This document shows, piece by piece, positions 14,512 to 23,490 of a stretch of DNA of 64,000 bases. The notes under the pieces were generated by a model, which saw nothing but the letters and a program-made list of their open reading frames with translations, searched no databases and was not told where the DNA came from. The stretch is from CAZSCF01 sp964547585 (GTDB lineage Bacteria; Patescibacteriota; Minisyncoccia; Moranbacterales; UBA2206). Numbering within the stretch: position 1 is the first letter of the stretch; the number at the start of each line of letters is the position of its first letter. The position numbers were made by a program, and so were the translations under genes. Location: the NCBI GenBank assembly GCA_964547585.1, contig CAZJOI010000001.1, forward strand, positions 111,742-175,741, in the 5' to 3' direction.

Positions 14512-16269
14512 TTATTTCTTTTCTCTTATTTCTTTCGATATTTTTTCAATGAATTCATCAATTTTAAAAACAGTTTGTTCCTTGGTATCGCGTGATCTGA
14601 CGGAAACTGCATCTGAACTTTCTTCTTTTTCGCCAACTACCAAAATATATGGAATTTTTTGTTTTTCAGCTTCGCGAATTCTTTTGCCCAATGATTCATC
14701 TGCAGAATCGATTTCTGCGCGAATGCCTTTTTCTTTCAATTTTTCGAGAGCTGCATTTCCATATTTATTGAATTTTTCCGAAACTGGAATAATAATCGCC
14801 TGAACAGGGGAGAGCCAAGTTGGAAAAGCACCAGCAAAATGTTCTAGTGCAATTCCAATAAACCTTTCAAATGATCCAAAAATGGCAGCATGAATCATAA
14901 CAGGCGATTTCTTTTTCCCATCTGAATTAATATATTCTAAGTTAAATCTATGTGGCAATTGAAAGTCTAGTTGAATAGTTGCAAGTTGCCAACGACGACC
15001 GAGGGCATCCTTGATGTCAATGTCTATCTTTGGTCCATAGAAGGCACCATCTTTTTCTTTGATTTCAAATTTTACGCCCTCTTTTTTGAGAGCTGCATTT
15101 AAATCTTTCTCTGCTTCATCCCAATCCCTGACCTCACCAATAAAATCATCCGGCCTAGTTGAAAGAAAGAATTCAGGATTTATTCCAAGTGTTTGGTAAT
15201 ATTCTTTAGTCATTTTTACCAAAGCAACAATTTCTTCTCTTACCTGATCTTTTGTTAGAAAAACGTGCGAGTCGTCTTGTGTCAAATGACGTACACGGAA
15301 AAGCCCATTAAGTTCACCTGATTTTTCATTGCGCAAAATTCTGCCAATTTCAGTATAACGAATTGGCAATTCCTTATATGATCTTTGTTGGGTCTGATAG
15401 ATTTTGATATTAAATGGGCAATCCATTGGTTTTAGGCAATAGGTTTCTTTATCAAGAGCAAAGGAAAACATGGTATCCTTATAATGATCCCAATGACCTG
15501 AAGTTTTCCAAAGAGTATTTTTAGCCAAGATGGGAGTTTGAATTTCAAGATAGTTATATTTTTTTCGAATGCTTTTGCCGAATTTTTCCAATTCATTCCA
15601 AATGACCATGCCTTTTGGATGCCAAAAAGCACTACCCGGAGCATCTGAATGAAATGAAAAAAGGTCCAATTCCTTTCCGAGTTTTTTATGATCCCTTTTG
15701 GATGCCTCTTCCATTTGCTTCAAATATTCATCCAGTTCTTTTTTGGATTCAAAGACGACTCCATATATTCTTTGCAGTTGTTTGTTTTTTTCATCTGATT
15801 TCCAGTAGGCACCGGAAATGCGAGTGAGATTCAAAGCTTTTGGGTCAATCTCACCAGTTGAGTCAAGATGTGGGCCAGAGCAAAGATCGACGAAATTTCC
15901 AGTCTTGTAGACTGTCAATTTCGATTTTCGATTTCCGATTTCCGATTTCCGAATGATATCTTCGATAAGTTCAACTTTGTAAGATTGGTTAGCTTTTTTA
16001 AAATCTTCGAGAACTTCTTTTTCTGATATTTCCGCTTGTTCAAATTTATAGTTGGCTTTGATTATTCCTCTCATTTTTTCTTCAAGTAGTGGAAGATCTT
16101 CAGGAATAAGGGTGCGAGGAAGTTCAAAGTCATAGTAGAAGCCATTTTCGATCGCTGGTCCAATGCCAAATTTAGCTTCTGGAAACATTTCCAAAACAGC
16201 TGCCGCCAAAACATGAGCAGCGGAATGGCGAATAATTTCTATTTTGGCCGGTTGGTTTTTTGTTGACAT
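14512..16269 (-). CDS. thrS: Threonyl-tRNA synthetase lacking the TGS domain
   Basis: 585 residues. The editing domain is first (HSAAHVLAAAVLEMFPEAKFG with HxxxH; CSGPHL). The class II catalytic core follows (motif 2 LRNEKSGELNGLFRVRHLTQDD; IHAAIFGSFERFIGIALEH), then the anticodon-binding domain. The N-terminal TGS domain of typical 640-residue ThrRS is absent. A short repeat-derived insertion (SEIGNRKSKL) lies between the editing segments. The gene follows the small membrane-protein gene by 17 nt. Confidence 0.95.
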   Translation of the reverse strand: MSTKNQPAKIEIIRHSAAHVLAAAVLEMFPEAKFGIGPAIENGFYYDFELPRTLIPEDLPLLEEKMRGIIKANYKFEQAEISEKEVLEDFKKANQSYKVELIEDIIRKSEIGNRKSKLTVYKTGNFVDLCSGPHLDSTGEIDPKALNLTRISGAYWKSDEKNKQLQRIYGVVFESKKELDEYLKQMEEASKRDHKKLGKELDLFSFHSDAPGSAFWHPKGMVIWNELEKFGKSIRKKYNYLEIQTPILAKNTLWKTSGHWDHYKDTMFSFALDKETYCLKPMDCPFNIKIYQTQQRSYKELPIRYTEIGRILRNEKSGELNGLFRVRHLTQDDSHVFLTKDQVREEIVALVKMTKEYYQTLGINPEFFLSTRPDDFIGEVRDWDEAEKDLNAALKKEGVKFEIKEKDGAFYGPKIDIDIKDALGRRWQLATIQLDFQLPHRFNLEYINSDGKKKSPVMIHAAIFGSFERFIGIALEHFAGAFPTWLSPVQAIIIPVSEKFNKYGNAALEKLKEKGIRAEIDSADESLGKRIREAEKQKIPYILVVGEKEESSDAVSVRSRDTKEQTVFKIDEFIEKISKEIREKK

Positions 16270-16286
16270 AGCTTTAATAAAAAAAA

Positions 16287-16622
16287 TTATTTTTTAAAAT
16301 TAGGGTAGATAATTCTTGCGCCAATTACAAAAACTAAAATTCCAATTAGGATAGATAGAATTTTTATCAGAAGAGGCATTTCTTCTGTTTTATCAAATAT
16401 TATTAAAATGCTTAAATAGGTCAGTGCTATCCCAGGAATTACAAAAAATATCGATGAAAGGATGATAATTGCAATTCTTAATCCCAGTGATCGCTTACTG
16501 CTTTTGCTTCCCATTCCTTTAAACAGAGCTGCTTCCATGCCTACTGTATCCACGGGCGTGTAGCCAGTCTTGGGGAGGTCTATGTCGATAGGATCATTAA
16601 AATTATTATATTTTTTGTTCAT
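16287..16622 (-). CDS. Small two-helix membrane protein, unknown
   Basis: 111 residues. A polar N-terminal half is followed by two strongly hydrophobic helices (about residues 48-72 and 84-105) joined by a short acidic turn (DKTEE). I do not recognise a family. It is the first gene after the structured leader at 16672-16771 and is 17 nt upstream of thrS, so it is probably co-transcribed with thrS-miaB-miaA. Confidence 0.7.
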   Translation of the reverse strand: MNKKYNNFNDPIDIDLPKTGYTPVDTVGMEAALFKGMGSKSSKRSLGLRIAIIILSSIFFVIPGIALTYLSILIIFDKTEEMPLLIKILSILIGILVFVIGARIIYPNFKK

Positions 16623-16671
16623 GTGTTTTTAAAAATTAAAAAAATAAAAATGCCAAAAAAATAAATGACTT

Positions 16672-16771
16672 CGAGCCCCACTCTTTTTACGAAAGGGTGG
16701 GGGGTTCCACTCGAATTCCCTTATTTTCGGGCACTCTTTTTTCCGTTTCGCCGGAAGGTAACGGAGGCTCG
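16672..16771 (-). ncRNA. Structured leader upstream of the thrS operon, T-box-like
   Basis: CGAGCC (16672-16677) and GGCTCG (16766-16771) close a compact structure. Inside is an 11-bp stem (16676-16686 with 16692-16702). On the minus strand it reads GAGTGGAACC just before a GC-rich hairpin and a T-rich tract, similar to the T-box AGGGTGGNACC and the following terminator. TGGA would match a tRNA ending UCCA. Stem I and a threonine specifier are not convincingly visible. An unrelated structured leader or small RNA is also possible. Confidence 0.4.
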
Positions 16772-16819
16772 GCGGGTGGTTGGGCCGCTTCATTGCCTCA
16801 TTTAATTTTTCTTAACTTA

Positions 16820-16848
16820 ACTGTATTGCAAAAAGGCTACAATGTCAA
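16820..16848 (-). promoter_or_regulatory. Promoter for the thrS operon leader
   Basis: On the minus strand TTGACA (16843-16848) and TACAGT (16820-16825) are 17 nt apart, giving a start near 16813. The structured leader begins about 40 nt later. Confidence 0.6.
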
Positions 16849-16900
16849 ACAAGTAAAATTGTGGTATGATTAATATGTAAAAAATAATTATACAAATAAT

Positions 16901-17701
16901 ATGGAAAATGAAATACAATCAAACGAAAGCTGCTGTAAAAATTGGAGAAGTCCAAATATTATTCTGATTTTTATTGGAATGATTTTGGTGGCGGGAGTCG
17001 TCATTATAGCACTGATTAGAGAAAAAATCGTGAATCCAAATTTAAACCAGGTAACAGTTAATGGTGAGGGAAAGGTTTCCTATCAGCCAGATATTGCAGC
17101 CGTAACTTTGGGAGTACAAGTTGATAAGGCGGTAACTGCTGAAGTAGCTCTGAAACAATTAAATGAAAAAATAAACAAAGCCATTGATGAGCTGGGAACA
17201 ATCGGAATTTCCAAGGAGAATATAAAAACAAAAAATTATTCTCTCAATCCGCAATATGATTACAGGGATGGCACATCAACTATTTCTGGATATTCAGCCA
17301 ATCAGCAATTAGAAATAAAAGTTGAAGGTATAGATAAAAATATTGAATTAGTTGGAAACGTTATTTCGGCCGCTAGTAGAGTTGGCATAAATCAAGTTTC
17401 AGGTGTCAGTTTTGATGTCGCAAGTCTTAATGATTTGAAGCAACAAGCCAGAATCAAGGCCATCGAAGATGCCAGAGGCAAGGCCAATTCTTTAGCTAAG
17501 GCTGCCGGAGTCAAGCGACTCAAAAAAGTTATTGGTTGGTATGAAAATGTAGTTAAATCACCAGATATGCAAAATGGAGACTATGGTTATGGAGGAATGG
17601 GAGAAAAGGCGCTTAGCTCTGTGTCCTCAGCACCAGCTCAAGTTCCTTCAGGAACTCAGGAGATTATTATAAATGTTGGAGTGAATTACCAGGTTGATTA
17701 A
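16901..17701 (+). CDS. SIMPL (DUF541) domain protein, membrane-anchored
   Basis: 266 residues. There is a cytoplasmic tail, one transmembrane helix (about 23-45), then an extracytoplasmic SIMPL domain (VTVNGEGKVSYQPDIAAVTLGVQ; KIKTKNYSLNPQYDY-type strand; ARIKAIEDARGKANSLAKAAG). The molecular function of this family is poorly defined; some members form oligomeric periplasmic proteins. A promoter-like TGTCAA-16-TATGAT lies upstream. It is monocistronic, with a terminator directly after it. Confidence 0.85.
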   Translation: MENEIQSNESCCKNWRSPNIILIFIGMILVAGVVIIALIREKIVNPNLNQVTVNGEGKVSYQPDIAAVTLGVQVDKAVTAEVALKQLNEKINKAIDELGTIGISKENIKTKNYSLNPQYDYRDGTSTISGYSANQQLEIKVEGIDKNIELVGNVISAASRVGINQVSGVSFDVASLNDLKQQARIKAIEDARGKANSLAKAAGVKRLKKVIGWYENVVKSPDMQNGDYGYGGMGEKALSSVSSAPAQVPSGTQEIIINVGVNYQVD

Positions 17702-17711
17702 ATGAGTTTTT

Positions 17712-17741
17712 AAAAGCTCTACCCTTCGGTAGAGCTTTTTT
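17712..17741 (+). terminator. Rho-independent terminator
   Basis: AAAAGCTCTACC (17712-17723) pairs with GGTAGAGCTTTT (17728-17739) around a CTTC loop, followed by TT. It ends the SIMPL gene. Confidence 0.92.
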
Positions 17742-17775
17742 GACTGTAAACTTAAATTAATTTAAGATAAAATAA

Positions 17776-17846
17776 CGGGTTGTAGTATACCGGCAGTACG
17801 CATGCATGGGGTGCATGTAGACTGGGTTCGATTCCCAGCAGCCCGA
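17776..17846 (+). tRNA. tRNA-Pro(GGG)
   Basis: 71-nt cloverleaf. The acceptor CGGGTTG pairs with CAGCCCG (one G-U). The anticodon stem CATGC/GCATG has loop ATGGGGT with anticodon GGG and G37, and the T arm is CTGGG TTCGATT CCCAG. The D arm is GTAT/GTAC. It ends 3 nt before the dnaE stop codon on the other strand. CCA is not encoded. Confidence 0.93.
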
Positions 17847-17849
17847 CAT

Positions 17850-20800
17850 CTAAATCATTTCTATGTTTCCGTCTGGAATTATTTTTTCCAGAGAGTTTTT
17901 TAGCTCAGCGGAAAATTTAATGCAATAGGGTGTTTCCAGTTTCGAGTTATTAATATTCAAATAGACTTTTGTTTCGCCTCTTTCGCAGCGTCCAAAAAAC
18001 TCAGAAAGTTTTTTGATTTTTTCTTGACCGGAAGATTCAGGAAAAGAAAGAATTATTTTTGAGCACCTATCAAAGTTAATACCATTGAATTTTTGAGTGT
18101 CTAAAATTCTTTGAAACTTGTCCAGCTCAGCTTGATTAACTAGCTTTATTTTATCGCAAAGAATTTTCAGTTCGCCATCTTTATTGGACAATTTTCCGCC
18201 AACTAAAACAATTTTATCTTCTTCCCATATCGAGCCTGTTATTTCCAATACTTTCGGAAAAACCAAAATCTCGATACTACCATCCATATCTTCCAATGTT
18301 ACAAAGAGCATCGTCTTTTGATTTTTGAGGTAGACTTTTTGAATTTTTGAAATTACTCCGCCGACATTGATATTATTTTCTACCATTTGCAGGGTGATTT
18401 CTCGAATGGGTACGGCCATTTTTTTGAAATATTCACGATATTCTCTGACTGGATGATCACTGATGTAGAGTCCTAGAAGTTCTTTCTCCCAAGTGAGTCT
18501 TTCTTTCTTAGTAGCTGGCGAAGCATCGGTTAGTTTTATTTCCGGCAAAGATATTTCTGAATCTCCAAAAAGGCTAATTTGATTTGAGTCTTTGAGACTC
18601 TGAAATTTTTTGGAATGAACCAAGATGTTTTCAACCGAAGCCAAAATTTGGTTTCGCTCTCCCATGCCCTTCATGGCTCCGACTTTAGCCAGTGCTTCCA
18701 ATGATTTTTTATTTAAATCTTTAGTGCTAACTCTTTCTACAAAATCAGTAATGTTTTTGAATTTTCCATTTCGTTTTCTTTCTTCAACAATTTCATGAGC
18801 AACATTTTTGCCGACATTCTTAATCGCATTGAGTCCAAACCGGATCCTTTCTTTTTTAGTTTCTCCGTCAATGATAACGGCAAATTCTTCAAAACTTTCA
18901 TTGATATGCGGCGGCATAATTTCAATTCCCATATCACGACATTCAGCTATTTCAATAGCAATACGATCACTATCACTTTGGTCGGAAGTAAGAAGAGCGG
19001 CCATAAAGGCGGCGGGGAAGTGAGCCTTCAGATAGGCGGTTTGATAACCTACCAATGCATAGCAAGCCGCATGAGACCTATTGAAGCCGTAGCCAGCAAA
19101 AGGCTCAATAAAAGCAAAAACTTTTTCTCCAATCTTTCTGTCGATGCCTTGATTGGCACAGCCTTCAATAAACTTATATTTCTGTTCTTGAATGAGAGCG
19201 AAAATTTTCTTGCCCATGGCTTTGCGCAAGACATCAGCTTCACCCAAAGAAAATCCAGCTAAGTCTCTGGCGATTTGCATAACTTGTTCTTGATAAACGG
19301 CAACGCCGTAAGTTTTTTCTAAGATGTCTTTTAATTTCGGATGCAGATAGCTCATAGCCTTGCGTCCATGTTTACGATCAATAAAATCAGGGATCCAGTC
19401 CATTGGTCCTGGGCGATAAAGAGCCACCATGGCAATAATATCTTCCAGATCATTGGGTTTTAGCTGTTTCAAATATCTTTTCATACCGGAACTTTCCAAT
19501 TGAAATACTCCTGTGGTTTCAGCTTTTTGCAAAAGTTCAAAAGTTTTTTTATCTTCAATTGGAATTTCATCAATCCTCATGTCAATGTTTTTGGTTTTTT
19601 TGACGATGCGGAGTGTGTTTTGAATAATTGTGAGATTTTTTAGCCCCAAAAAGTCCATCTTGAGTAATCCAATTTTTTCTACAAAACTTGATTTAGTCGA
19701 AGATGAATATTGCGTCACGATTCCTTCGCCTTCTTTACCAATAATATTTTGAATAGGCGAGTATTCAGTAACCGGATCTTTGGTGATCACAACTCCGCAG
19801 GCATGCATTGAGGCATGACGCACGACTCCTTCCAATCTTTTGGCACTATCAATCAGTTTTTTTGAATCTGGATTATCGGAATACATATCCTTTAATTCTT
19901 TGACATTTTTAAGGGCATCTTCAATGGAAGAAAACATCGGAATAAATTTGGCAGTTTTGTCGCAAAATTCATAGGGAATGCCCAAAGCTCTACCAGCATC
20001 TCGGATAGCAGCACGAGCGGCCATTGTTCCAAAAGTGATAATTTGTGCCACATGGTCATTGCCGTATTTTTTTCTGACATAATCCAGAACCTCATCTCTT
20101 CTATCGTCAGCAAAATCCATATCAACATCGGGCATAGAGATTCTTTCTGGATTCAAAAATCTTTCAAAAAGGAGATCATATTTAACTGGATCCATATTGG
20201 TTATTCCAATTAAATATGAAACAAAACTTCCGGCGGCGCTACCACGGCCAGGGCCGACAATGATGCCTTGATTTTTCGCCCAGTTAACGAAATCCTGAAC
20301 GATTAAAAAGTAAGAAGCAAAGCCGGTTTTTTCAATAATGCGCAATTCATATTCCATTCTATTTTTGTGTTCTTCCGTAACGCCACCACTGAATTTTTTT
20401 TGTAAACCAATTTCTGTGAGATGACGTAAATAACTTTCAGCGGTAAAACCATTTGGTACATCAAAATGAGGAAGTTGGGTTTCTCCCATTTTGATTTGCA
20501 AATCGCACTTGTCCACAATTTCTTGCGTATTCGAGAGAGCTTCGGGCACATCTTTGAAATTCTTTTCCATTTCTTCGGGACTTTTGAGGTAAAGCTCAAA
20601 ATCCATTAGATTCATGCGGTCTTTTTCTTCAACTTTCCTGTTAGTTTGGATACAAAGCAAGATATCATGAATACCTGCATCATCCTTTCTGACATAGTGA
20701 ACATCATTAGTGGCTACTAGAGGCAAGCTCAGTTTTTTGGAAATTTTTATCAAAGCTTCATTGGCAATTTGTTGATTGGGATATTTGGGATGATGTTGCA

Positions 20801-21323
20801 ACTCCAAATAGAAATCGCCTAGTTCGAAAATTTCTTTGTATTCAAGGGCTAACCTTTCAGCTTTTGCCATGTCGCCGGAAATAGCTGCTGAGGGAATTTC
20901 TCCTTCAGAACAGGCGCTAAGACCAATTAGTCCAGCGGAATATTTTTTGAGAGTTTGTTTGTCGATGCGGGGTTTGTAATAAAAGCCTTCCAGATGAGCA
21001 ATGGAAATGAGTTTCATTAAATTTTTGTAGCCCACCATATTTTTGGCCAAAAGCACGAGATGATTTCTTTTGCGATCAAGACTATCTGGATTTTTACTGT
21101 GTAAATCATTGGGAGTGATATACATCTCGCAACCAATTAGGGGTTTAATGCCTCTTTCTTTGGCTTTGATAAAAAATTCGATGCCACCATAAAGAGACCC
21201 ATGATCAGTAATGGCGATTGATTCCATGCCTAGTTCTTTGGCACGATCAAGCAAGTCGTCTATCTTGGCCAGACCATCCAAGAGGGAATAATGTGTGTGA
21301 ACGTGAAGATGGGTGAATTTCAT
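17850..21323 (-). CDS. dnaE: DNA polymerase III subunit alpha
   Basis: About 1157 residues from MKFTHLHVHTHYSLLDG. An ATG 21 nt upstream would add residues encoded by a flanking repeat. The order is PHP domain (HLHVHTHYS; ITDHGSLYGG), catalytic palm (GPGRGSAAGS; MPDVDMDFADDRRDEV, with the catalytic aspartates), helix-hairpin-helix region and OB-fold (INVGGVISKIQKVYLKN). It is the replicative polymerase, partner of the DnaX clamp loader at 36951. Confidence 0.96.
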   Translation of the reverse strand: MKFTHLHVHTHYSLLDGLAKIDDLLDRAKELGMESIAITDHGSLYGGIEFFIKAKERGIKPLIGCEMYITPNDLHSKNPDSLDRKRNHLVLLAKNMVGYKNLMKLISIAHLEGFYYKPRIDKQTLKKYSAGLIGLSACSEGEIPSAAISGDMAKAERLALEYKEIFELGDFYLELQHHPKYPNQQIANEALIKISKKLSLPLVATNDVHYVRKDDAGIHDILLCIQTNRKVEEKDRMNLMDFELYLKSPEEMEKNFKDVPEALSNTQEIVDKCDLQIKMGETQLPHFDVPNGFTAESYLRHLTEIGLQKKFSGGVTEEHKNRMEYELRIIEKTGFASYFLIVQDFVNWAKNQGIIVGPGRGSAAGSFVSYLIGITNMDPVKYDLLFERFLNPERISMPDVDMDFADDRRDEVLDYVRKKYGNDHVAQIITFGTMAARAAIRDAGRALGIPYEFCDKTAKFIPMFSSIEDALKNVKELKDMYSDNPDSKKLIDSAKRLEGVVRHASMHACGVVITKDPVTEYSPIQNIIGKEGEGIVTQYSSSTKSSFVEKIGLLKMDFLGLKNLTIIQNTLRIVKKTKNIDMRIDEIPIEDKKTFELLQKAETTGVFQLESSGMKRYLKQLKPNDLEDIIAMVALYRPGPMDWIPDFIDRKHGRKAMSYLHPKLKDILEKTYGVAVYQEQVMQIARDLAGFSLGEADVLRKAMGKKIFALIQEQKYKFIEGCANQGIDRKIGEKVFAFIEPFAGYGFNRSHAACYALVGYQTAYLKAHFPAAFMAALLTSDQSDSDRIAIEIAECRDMGIEIMPPHINESFEEFAVIIDGETKKERIRFGLNAIKNVGKNVAHEIVEERKRNGKFKNITDFVERVSTKDLNKKSLEALAKVGAMKGMGERNQILASVENILVHSKKFQSLKDSNQISLFGDSEISLPEIKLTDASPATKKERLTWEKELLGLYISDHPVREYREYFKKMAVPIREITLQMVENNINVGGVISKIQKVYLKNQKTMLFVTLEDMDGSIEILVFPKVLEITGSIWEEDKIVLVGGKLSNKDGELKILCDKIKLVNQAELDKFQRILDTQKFNGINFDRCSKIILSFPESSGQEKIKKLSEFFGRCERGETKVYLNINNSKLETPYCIKFSAELKNSLEKIIPDGNIEMI

Positions 21324-21653
21324 CGGATAATTTACAATTTTCAATTTACAATTTTCAATGAATTTTCAATTTTTCAATTAATTAATTTTCAAGTTTATTT
21401 ATTGAAAATAGATATTGAAAATTGAGTCATTGTAAATTTATTGTAAATTGATCATTGATTATTGAAAATTAAAAAACCTTAACTTGAAAAGCAAGGTTTG
21501 GCAAAACGTTTAAACTAATTTTTGTGGAATAAGCTTTCATAATTTTCTTCTATCCCCATGCCCCCGATTTCTCTGTGGGTTTTGCAAGATAGTTTTTAGC
21601 AGTTCTATTTTAGCATAGTTTGGAAAAATGAAAAAGCAGGATATAATGCAATT
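21324..21653. other. Intergenic region with A/T-rich repeats and rnhB promoter
   Basis: 21330-21475 holds many inverted copies of CAATTTACAATTTTCAAT-like sequence with no ORF. 21475-21510 contains a weak CCTT...AAGG hairpin. For rnhB, TTTGGA at 21619-21624 and TATAAT at 21642-21647 (17 nt apart) put the transcription start at or next to the ATG at 21654, suggesting a leaderless mRNA. Confidence 0.55.
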
Positions 21654-22445
21654 ATGAAAAATTCAAATTTTAACCTAGAAAAAAAGCTTTTTAGCGAAGG
21701 ATACGAGATTGTGATCGGAGTGGACGAAGCTGGCAGAGGACCTCTGGCCGGTCCTGTTGTGGCTTGTGCGGCCGCCCTGCGGACACCACTTGGACATTCA
21801 ATGTCCAAGTCGAGGGAATGGGATTTGGTGCGGGATTCAAAAAAATTGAGCGAAAAACAGCGAGAAAAGGTTTTTGATTTTGTTTGCGAAAATTTTTATA
21901 TTGGCATTGGGATTTGCGATCACAAAACTGTTGACCGCATAAATATTTTGGAAGCCAGTTTTTTGGCGATGAAAAAAGCAATAGCTTCTTTGAAGAGAGA
22001 AATAACGAATGACAAATTTCCAATGACAAATCAAATCCAAAATCCAAATGAAAAAAATTTTAAAAATACAAAATACAATATACAAAATACTTGGTACATA
22101 ATTTTAGTTGATGGCAATAAAAAAATTCCCAATTTTTCCATGGAACAAATGACCGTGGTAGGTGGGGATAGAATTGTGAAATCCATTTCGGCTGCCTCAA
22201 TCATTGCCAAAGTAACCAGAGATAGGACGATGCTTTCTATGCATAAAAAATATCCAGTCTATGGCTTTGATCATCACAAGGGTTACGGAACCAAATTACA
22301 TATGGATGCCTTGAAAAAACACGGACCTTGTGAAATTCACCGCCAAAGCTTTGCACCGGTCACCCGCCTCGCACCAGCCTCGCCGAGTCTAGGCGAGTCG
22401 ACGATGCGTCTTTGCGAGTCGAGACGGGGAAATTTTCATAAATAA
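21654..22445 (+). CDS. rnhB: Ribonuclease HII with repeat-derived insertions
   Basis: 263 residues. It removes RNA from RNA/DNA hybrids. The catalytic Asp-Glu lies in VIGVDEAGRGPLAGPVVA; RDSKKLS, LVDGN and SISAASIIAKVTRDR are conserved. Two parts are foreign to the family. Residues ~118-145 (ITNDKFPMTNQIQNPNEKNF) come from a dispersed DNA repeat. The last ~25 residues after HRQSFAPV come from a palindrome (22379-22397). Both lie in loops or tail, so activity may be retained. Confidence 0.92.
   Translation: MKNSNFNLEKKLFSEGYEIVIGVDEAGRGPLAGPVVACAAALRTPLGHSMSKSREWDLVRDSKKLSEKQREKVFDFVCENFYIGIGICDHKTVDRINILEASFLAMKKAIASLKREITNDKFPMTNQIQNPNEKNFKNTKYNIQNTWYIILVDGNKKIPNFSMEQMTVVGGDRIVKSISAASIIAKVTRDRTMLSMHKKYPVYGFDHHKGYGTKLHMDALKKHGPCEIHRQSFAPVTRLAPASPSLGESTMRLCESRRGNFHK
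22008..22031 (+). repeat. Dispersed 24-nt repeat inside rnhB
   Basis: The 24 bases here are identical to 40175-40198, which form one arm of an intergenic inverted repeat. The repeat has inserted in frame in rnhB. Confidence 0.75.
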
Positions 22446-22541
22446 TTTTCTATTGACATTTAGCCAAAAAATGCTAGAATCTTTTGAAGTTCTTTTTAGC
22501 TATAAAACCATAAAAATCAAGAAAATATAGAGGAGGTAATT

Positions 22542-22820
22542 ATGAAAATTGTTGATGCAGATCCAGATTTTGGAGAAGAAGGGTTTACAGGTGCCGTTGA
22601 AATTGATCAAATTGATAGGGCAAGGATTGAATCAATGCTTGGTGAGGAAGCAGTTGACGAAATCATCATCTTTGCTCGTAGCCGTGGAGGAATAGGCGGA
22701 ATAATAAGAGATCAAGGCGCTGGGGAGATGATTCTTATTCAAGTTGGCGAAGGCGGCTCTCAATATTTGTTTCCAGTTGATGAATTGAAGGATAGCCTTG
22801 AAGATTTTTTTCTTGCATGA
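22542..22820 (+). CDS. Small acidic protein, first of a tandem paralogue pair
   Basis: 92 residues. It begins MKIVDADPDFGEEGFTGAVE and is strongly acidic. GGAGGT lies 5-10 nt before the ATG. The next gene starts with a matching segment (EGFTAAVELDESD versus EGFTGAVEIDQID), so the two are paralogues. No family is recognised. The TGA overlaps an alternative upstream start of the second gene, showing coupling. Confidence 0.7.
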   Translation: MKIVDADPDFGEEGFTGAVEIDQIDRARIESMLGEEAVDEIIIFARSRGGIGGIIRDQGAGEMILIQVGEGGSQYLFPVDELKDSLEDFFLA

Positions 22821-22831
22821 TCGGGGGTATT

Positions 22832-23143
22832 ATGCAAATTGTCACTGCTAATGAGGAGCACCAGAGAGAAGGGTTTACGGCCGCTGTCGAGCTAGATGAA
22901 AGTGATATTAAAAATCTTACAAAAGTCCTAAAAGAAGGCACGTGGAAAGAAATCAAAGAAGTAATTTTGGGAATCATTAATTTTGCTACTAGGGAAGGGC
23001 ATAGGATGTCTTTCATACAAGATGACGATGGCGATGATTCTCTGCTCCTAGAGATTAGGGGCAAGCAATGGGTAACAGATGCTGAAATTCCAGGCATCAG
23101 AAATAGTTTGAATTTCATCTTGTTAGACCATTTGCCAGTGTGA
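22832..23143 (+). CDS. Small acidic protein, second of a tandem paralogue pair
   Basis: 103 residues from the ATG at 22832, chosen because its N-terminus (MQIVTANEEHQREGFTAAVE) aligns with the first paralogue and GGGGGT precedes it. An ATG at 22817 would overlap the upstream gene by 4 nt. Function unknown. The pair ends at a strong terminator. Confidence 0.7.
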   Translation: MQIVTANEEHQREGFTAAVELDESDIKNLTKVLKEGTWKEIKEVILGIINFATREGHRMSFIQDDDGDDSLLLEIRGKQWVTDAEIPGIRNSLNFILLDHLPV

Positions 23144-23149
23144 TTTTCG

Positions 23150-23180
23150 GGGCTTTCGGAATTTCCGAAAGCCCTCGTTT
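23150..23180 (+). terminator. Rho-independent terminator
   Basis: GGGCTTTCGG (from 23150) pairs with CCGAAAGCCC (to 23174), followed by TCGTTTTATTT. Confidence 0.9.
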
Positions 23181-23280
23181 TATTTAGGGTCCCATATTTC
23201 TCAAAACGCTTGTCAAAAGAGCTAAGAGATGATAAATTGAATATGCTATATAAATAATCAAATTAAGAGAAATTACCAAT

Positions 23281-23484
23281 ATGTCAACACAAAAGCAAAG
23301 ACACACCAAGGGAAGACGCGATCGAGCCAGAGTTTTTCTGCAAATGGAATCTAAAAAATTAGTTGTTTGTCCCAAATGTGCAACCAAAATGTTGCCACAC
23401 AAAGCTTGTTCAAAATGCGGTTTCTACAAGGGAAAAGAAGTCGTAAATACTTTGAAAAAAGTCAATAAAAAGACCAAAAAATAA
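23281..23484 (+). CDS. rpmF: 50S ribosomal protein L32
   Basis: 67 residues, basic. QKQRHTKGRRDRARV is the L32 start, and a zinc-ribbon of two pairs (CPKCATKMLPHKACSKCG) is intact. It starts a row rpmF-nusB-rnc-smc; the gap to nusB is only 6 nt. Confidence 0.95.
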   Translation: MSTQKQRHTKGRRDRARVFLQMESKKLVVCPKCATKMLPHKACSKCGFYKGKEVVNTLKKVNKKTKK

Positions 23485-23490
23485 AATATT

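Noticed and set aside
16672..16771. SRP (4.5S), 6S or tmRNA gene
   Set aside because: CCGGAAGG occurs, but the surrounding SRP loop sequence (AGGTCC...GAAGCAGC) does not; no tRNA-like ends of tmRNA and no 6S central bubble could be drawn.
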